Positions 60,392 through 64,000 of a stretch of DNA of 64,000 nucleotides are shown here, in pieces (the stretch's first letter is position 1; the number at the start of each line of letters is the position of its first letter). The stretch spans positions 1-64,000 of the forward strand of contig JAXMBH010000023.1 in NCBI GenBank assembly GCA_046349975.1, in the 5' to 3' direction. Made by a program: the position numbers and the translations under genes. The DNA is from JABDGM01 sp046349975 (lineage in GTDB: Bacteria > Planctomycetota > Planctomycetia > Pirellulales > Lacipirellulaceae). The notes below the pieces were generated by a model. It saw nothing but the letters and a program-made list of their open reading frames with translations. It made no database searches and was not told the DNA's origin.

Positions 60392-62581
60392 TCAAAAGCG
60401 AACGGTCAACTCGCGCGGCTTTGCTCCGTTCTCAAAACGCACCCACAGCAGCTTTTCGGCAGCGTCGTGTGTAAAATCGCTCATCGCTTCACCATCGAGC
60501 GAAATGGCGGTTGGTGGTCGCGAACAACTCAACAAGATGACTGCCGGTGTGCCGCCCACGCCATCCACATCAAACGTCGCTTGACTCGCACGATTGTCTG
60601 GCCGAGGTAAGGCCTTGCAAGCTGATGCCAACACGCGAACAGCATCCCCTTTCGCGGCGCCTTCGACACCGTCCAAGTCCAGCAGAAAGTACCGGCTCCC
60701 TGGTGACAGCTCGATCTGCTTTCGAACTTGCAACTTCGAATCGAACAAATTGACGAACCGACCATTCAGCTCCTTTGGCTCACTCGGCACCGATTCCTCC
60801 AGCCCGGCAGCAATCACATACGGTCCCCGGCGGAGCACGAAATAGTTGCACTCCCGCCAATCCACATCGGCTGCCGCCGCAGCCTGTTTTACAACCGTCG
60901 CCACGCGCTCATCACCGGCCGCACTTGCAGTGAACTTGACCGGATTCTCATGCAACCACAATAAGCCGCCCTTACCAACGCTGACGAACTTCCCCTTCGT
61001 CAAGTCGCTTGCCTTCGCAACACCGAGCCGCTGAAACAACTCCTCTCGCGGCGTGGCGAACTTTGCACCGCCGCTGTTCCACCACTCGCGCACGGCGTTG
61101 TAGGGATCACTGTCATCATCCACGACGACGAGCACTCCGCCGCCTTTCACCCACTCGACCAGCGGACCATGCACCTCAGCGCTCTGCGGCTTCTGGCCCT
61201 GATAACTCAGCAGCAGCACACGAAATCCATCCAAATATCCCGGCGCCGTCACGTTTTCCAACTGCACCGGCGTCACCGGCATCCCGCGCTTGAGGAGCGG
61301 CAGGGCTAACCCGTACACATGCCCCATACACTCGTCGCTCGAAATCGGTTCACCGCGCTCGAACATCAACGAGTCGCTCACCAGAATACCTAGCCCCGTC
61401 GTTCCGCAATCCCACTCCACGCGACTCTGTTTCATGTCATTGAGCGCGTTCATCACGAGTTGAAGCTCGGTCGCGTACGCTGGCGGAATCGGTTCGCGCC
61501 CGCGACGCCCTGACCGGCGCGGGTACCGCCCGCCGAATACCCGTTCCGGCCACGGTGACACTTCATACTGCCACACTTCGGGCTGCAACAGCGACGCCGT
61601 AAGCGTCGACTCCCAATTCACGCGGTAGTCGTTCCAATCATGATTCCCGTTGTCCTCCACCGGGTCATTCAAATACCACACTCCGCGGCCCGTCGCGCGC
61701 ACGAGGTTCTGCATGGCGCCATATTCCAGAAAGGCGGTCTCGAACGTCCGCTCGCGCTGCGCGCCGCGATAGATGTTCTGGGTGCGGGCCGTGCCCGTCC
61801 ACACCTGGGCGATATAGCCGTCGCATCCTTTGAGCCGCGCGAGGCTCGACTCCGGGCTTACAATCCGCCAACTCGCGTAATTGAGCAAACTGTGCGTTGG
61901 CACGTAGCAGCGTACCTTCTTCCTCGCCCGCTCGTTGTAGGCTTGCACGTGATCGAACACTTGCTGCAGCGCCCGGCGATACAAGAAATACTTCAGCTTC
62001 GAAGTCCGCCATTGGGCATCAACCGATTCATGCGGCGGTTGCCAATCTTCTCCGTAGAACGCTTTCCACTCGCGCTTGAATCCTTCCGAATACCCCGCCC
62101 TGACCCAGAATTCCGGCTCCTCCAAATGAATCGCCTCGGCCCCGGCATCGAGCGCCCGCTTCACGCCCACACTCAGGAACTTTCCATAGTCGGCACCGGG
62201 GCACATGTAATACACGTCGCCGCCATGGCCGATCTTCTCGCCGTTGCGCTGCGTTTGGACCTCGTCTTCATGGTTCACGCCGTCAAACCGGCCGTAGAGA
62301 TAATCCTGATACTGTCCCCACGCAACGCCGGTCATCACGTGAATGCGATAGCCATGATCGCGCCAAGTTTGAATTCGGCCCGGTAGCCCAGCGTCGACCC
62401 CGTAAACAATTGCCACATCCGACCGCAAGTTGCCCTTCTCGCCCCACGGCCGGTCGGTTTGAAAGCACGTGCGCTCGAGCCATTGGTTCGCATCCACCGG
62501 AAACTCGGCCGCGCACTTGGACGATAATACAACAAGCAAGCCAACCGCAATCGTCGACACGCAAGACTTTATATTCATCAT
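60392..62581 (-). CDS. Unclassified secreted GH-A-like protein
   Basis: The ATG at 62581 follows AAGGGG; a TTG five codons upstream is less likely. The protein of about 729 residues has a signal peptide (IAVGLLVVLSSKCAA). The first half reads like a (beta/alpha)8 barrel: VAIVYGVDAGL, YRIHVMTGVAWG, AEAIHLEEPEFWVRAGYS with clustered Glu residues at about 154-157, and VWYLNDPVEDNGNHDWND. A Rossmann-like region with LLLSYQGQKPQ and GGGVLVVVDDDSDPYN resembles the glutamine-amidotransferase-like second domain of GH42 enzymes. A beta-sandwich tail follows. It lies beside a GH29 fucosidase on the same strand. I cannot name its family; glycosidase activity is inferred. Confidence 0.6.
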   Translation of the reverse strand: MMNIKSCVSTIAVGLLVVLSSKCAAEFPVDANQWLERTCFQTDRPWGEKGNLRSDVAIVYGVDAGLPGRIQTWRDHGYRIHVMTGVAWGQYQDYLYGRFDGVNHEDEVQTQRNGEKIGHGGDVYYMCPGADYGKFLSVGVKRALDAGAEAIHLEEPEFWVRAGYSEGFKREWKAFYGEDWQPPHESVDAQWRTSKLKYFLYRRALQQVFDHVQAYNERARKKVRCYVPTHSLLNYASWRIVSPESSLARLKGCDGYIAQVWTGTARTQNIYRGAQRERTFETAFLEYGAMQNLVRATGRGVWYLNDPVEDNGNHDWNDYRVNWESTLTASLLQPEVWQYEVSPWPERVFGGRYPRRSGRRGREPIPPAYATELQLVMNALNDMKQSRVEWDCGTTGLGILVSDSLMFERGEPISSDECMGHVYGLALPLLKRGMPVTPVQLENVTAPGYLDGFRVLLLSYQGQKPQSAEVHGPLVEWVKGGGVLVVVDDDSDPYNAVREWWNSGGAKFATPREELFQRLGVAKASDLTKGKFVSVGKGGLLWLHENPVKFTASAAGDERVATVVKQAAAAADVDWRECNYFVLRRGPYVIAAGLEESVPSEPKELNGRFVNLFDSKLQVRKQIELSPGSRYFLLDLDGVEGAAKGDAVRVLASACKALPRPDNRASQATFDVDGVGGTPAVILLSCSRPPTAISLDGEAMSDFTHDAAEKLLWVRFENGAKPRELTVRF

Positions 62582-62625
62582 CAATGCCCCTTCCAACCGA
62601 CGTAACCCGAAGTGTCACCCAACGC

Positions 62626-63999
62626 CTACTTCGCACCGCTGCTATTCACCACTAACTCGATGACACTATCAACCGAATCCACCGCCTGCGACGGCAACTC
62701 CAAAACAACGCCATCTCCCTCGCGCGTTGTTGGCACACTCGCTTTCGTGGCCAACAAGGAGCACGAATGCACGCCTCCACCAACGGCCGGCACGTGCAGT
62801 CTTCCATCCGCCGGCCAGTCAAACACATGCAGATAGATAATCGACTGCCCGCCCTTACGCGTTGCCGTCGCCCGCCCCCACGAAAGTTCTCTGAACTGAC
62901 TCGCGGAGGTTCCGTAGATCGACTCGCCATTCGTGTGCATCCACTGCCCCATCGCGGCCAATCGCTCCCGGCTCGCCGCCGGAATTTCCCCTTCCGCCGT
63001 TGGCCCCACATTGAGCAAGTAGTTGCCTCCCTTTGACGCGATGTCGACGAGATTCCGTATCAATACCTCCGCCGACTTCCAATTCGTGTCACTCTTATTG
63101 AACCCCCAGGTGTCATTCATCGTCATGCACGATTCCCAGTCGACGCCCCTTAGCCCGGTCGCCGGAATCTCCTGCTCCGGTGTACCAAAGTCGCCCGCGT
63201 ACTCGCGGCCATCCTTGGCAAAACCCTTCATCCCGTCCCGCCCCTTACCCACGCGATTGTTCACAATGATCGCCGGCTTGAGCTCGCGCAGATATTCGTA
63301 CAGTGCCCGCCCATCCTCCTCGGTCCACCAGTCCGGCCACTCGCCGTCGAACCACAATACATCCGGACTGCACGAATCCATCAGCTCGCGCAGCTGCATC
63401 TTCATGCAATCAACGTACTCCTGCTTATGGCCAGCCTTCATTTTCGTCGGATTGTACGACTCACCATCCCGCTCCTGCGCCGGATGATGCCAATCCATAA
63501 TCGAATAGTACGTGCAAAATCGAATTCCTTGCCTGCGGCATTCCTCCGCCAGCGGTTTGAGCAAATCTTTGCCATACGGCGTGGCATCGACCACATCCCA
63601 ATCGGTCGTCTTGGTGTCGAACAAGCAAAAGCCGTCGTGATGCTTCGACGTGATGACAATGTACTTCGCCCCGGCGCCCTTCGCCGCGCGCACCCAAGCC
63701 GCCGGATCGTATTTCACAGGGTTGAACCGCTTCGCCAATGACTCGTAGTCGCGCACTGCAATGTCGGCCGCGTTCATGATCCACTCGGCCGTAGCCTGCA
63801 CGGGTTTGCCCTTCCATTCGCCGGCCGGCACCGCGTACACGCCCCAATGAATGAACACGCCAAACCGCGCGTTGCGCCACCAGGCCAGGCGTGCGTCTCG
63901 CTCCGCAGCGGTGCCGCTCTTAACCGCCGGCCCCTTGTCCTCGCCGCTGACTAAGCCAGCCGCAACCAACACCAACACGACTACCAATAATTGTCTCAC
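62626..63999 (-). CDS. Alpha-L-fucosidase (GH29)
   Basis: The frame opens with GTG at 63999, one base from the window edge, so a start slightly upstream cannot be excluded. A signal peptide (LLVVVLVLVAAGLVSGE) leads into the GH29 barrel: RFGVFIHWGVYAVPAGEW, YIVITSKHHDGFCLFD, and the nucleophile Asp218 in VLWFDGEWPDWW. The C-terminal beta-sandwich follows. About 457 residues is normal length. It removes alpha-L-fucose from algal or mucin-type glycans, and the enzyme should act in the periplasm or outside the cell. It lies 44 bases upstream of the unclassified GH-A-like gene, probably co-transcribed. Confidence 0.92.
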   Translation of the reverse strand: MRQLLVVVLVLVAAGLVSGEDKGPAVKSGTAAERDARLAWWRNARFGVFIHWGVYAVPAGEWKGKPVQATAEWIMNAADIAVRDYESLAKRFNPVKYDPAAWVRAAKGAGAKYIVITSKHHDGFCLFDTKTTDWDVVDATPYGKDLLKPLAEECRRQGIRFCTYYSIMDWHHPAQERDGESYNPTKMKAGHKQEYVDCMKMQLRELMDSCSPDVLWFDGEWPDWWTEEDGRALYEYLRELKPAIIVNNRVGKGRDGMKGFAKDGREYAGDFGTPEQEIPATGLRGVDWESCMTMNDTWGFNKSDTNWKSAEVLIRNLVDIASKGGNYLLNVGPTAEGEIPAASRERLAAMGQWMHTNGESIYGTSASQFRELSWGRATATRKGGQSIIYLHVFDWPADGRLHVPAVGGGVHSCSLLATKASVPTTREGDGVVLELPSQAVDSVDSVIELVVNSSGAK

Positions 64000-64000
64000 G

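Noticed and set aside
61640..62386. A plus-strand frame opposite the GH-A-like gene
   Set aside because: Shadow of a long, compositionally normal minus-strand gene with signal peptide.
1..64000. Insertion sequences, prophage or integrative elements
   Set aside because: No transposase, integrase, phage structural genes or target duplications were seen; the palindromes are small and non-coding.

Overview
The window looks like a chromosomal segment of a planctomycete, probably from the Pirellulales side of the phylum. Several family types point that way: a prepilin-like DUF1559 protein, PEP-CTERM proteins with dockerin-like repeats, an ECF sigma / FecR pair, Tat-exported Gfo/Idh/MocA oxidoreductases, DUF1080 proteins, a TPR protein ending in two RNA polymerase alpha-CTD modules, and many one-off lipoproteins. 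The DNA is moderately GC-rich. No phage, integron, insertion sequence or CRISPR array was seen. The taxon is an inference from gene content, not from a marker gene.

Layout. 1-649: 5' part of a secreted GH9 glycosidase (minus). 937-2949: S9 peptidase (plus). 3002-13330: a minus-strand alpha-glucan block made of a secreted GH13 amylase with PEP-CTERM, a duplicated starch-binding-like PEP-CTERM protein, a GH13 lipoprotein, a solute-binding-protein/permease fusion and a second permease. 13743-18671: small lipoprotein, DUF1559 pseudopilin, PEP-CTERM protein, FecR-type protein and ECF sigma factor. 18886-26195: oxidoreductases, DUF1080, ceramidase-like and tandem GDPD enzymes. 26535-35733: tRNA-Thr, TPR/alpha-CTD protein, tgt-yajC-secDF, LysM protein and a degenerate alpha/beta hydrolase.

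35962-38734: vWA protein and a lipoprotein. 39072-42833: tRNA-Cys, a small protein, and an exbB-exbD pair followed by a prenyltransferase-repeat protein with a TonB-like layout. 43086-48946: lipoprotein, BON protein, small membrane protein, a 65-residue basic microprotein and a TlpA-type thioredoxin protein. 49217-51004: tRNA-Ile, a probable outer-membrane protein and tRNA-Ala. 51443-53797: GH3 glucosidase. 53940-59882: the four-gene ligase-associated DNA repair cluster (exonuclease, ATP-dependent ligase, DExH helicase, PdeM). 59935-63999: small membrane protein, an unclassified GH-A-like protein and a GH29 fucosidase.

Working together: the 3-13 kb block reads as a glucan pathway, with extracellular cleavage and binding, surface or periplasmic GH13 trimming, and ABC import with the ATPase encoded elsewhere. 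The GH9, GH3, GH29 and DUF1080 genes add a broader polysaccharide-degrading theme. The intergenic DNA carries several families of long imperfect inverted repeats. Some touch stop or start codons and may shape mRNA ends.
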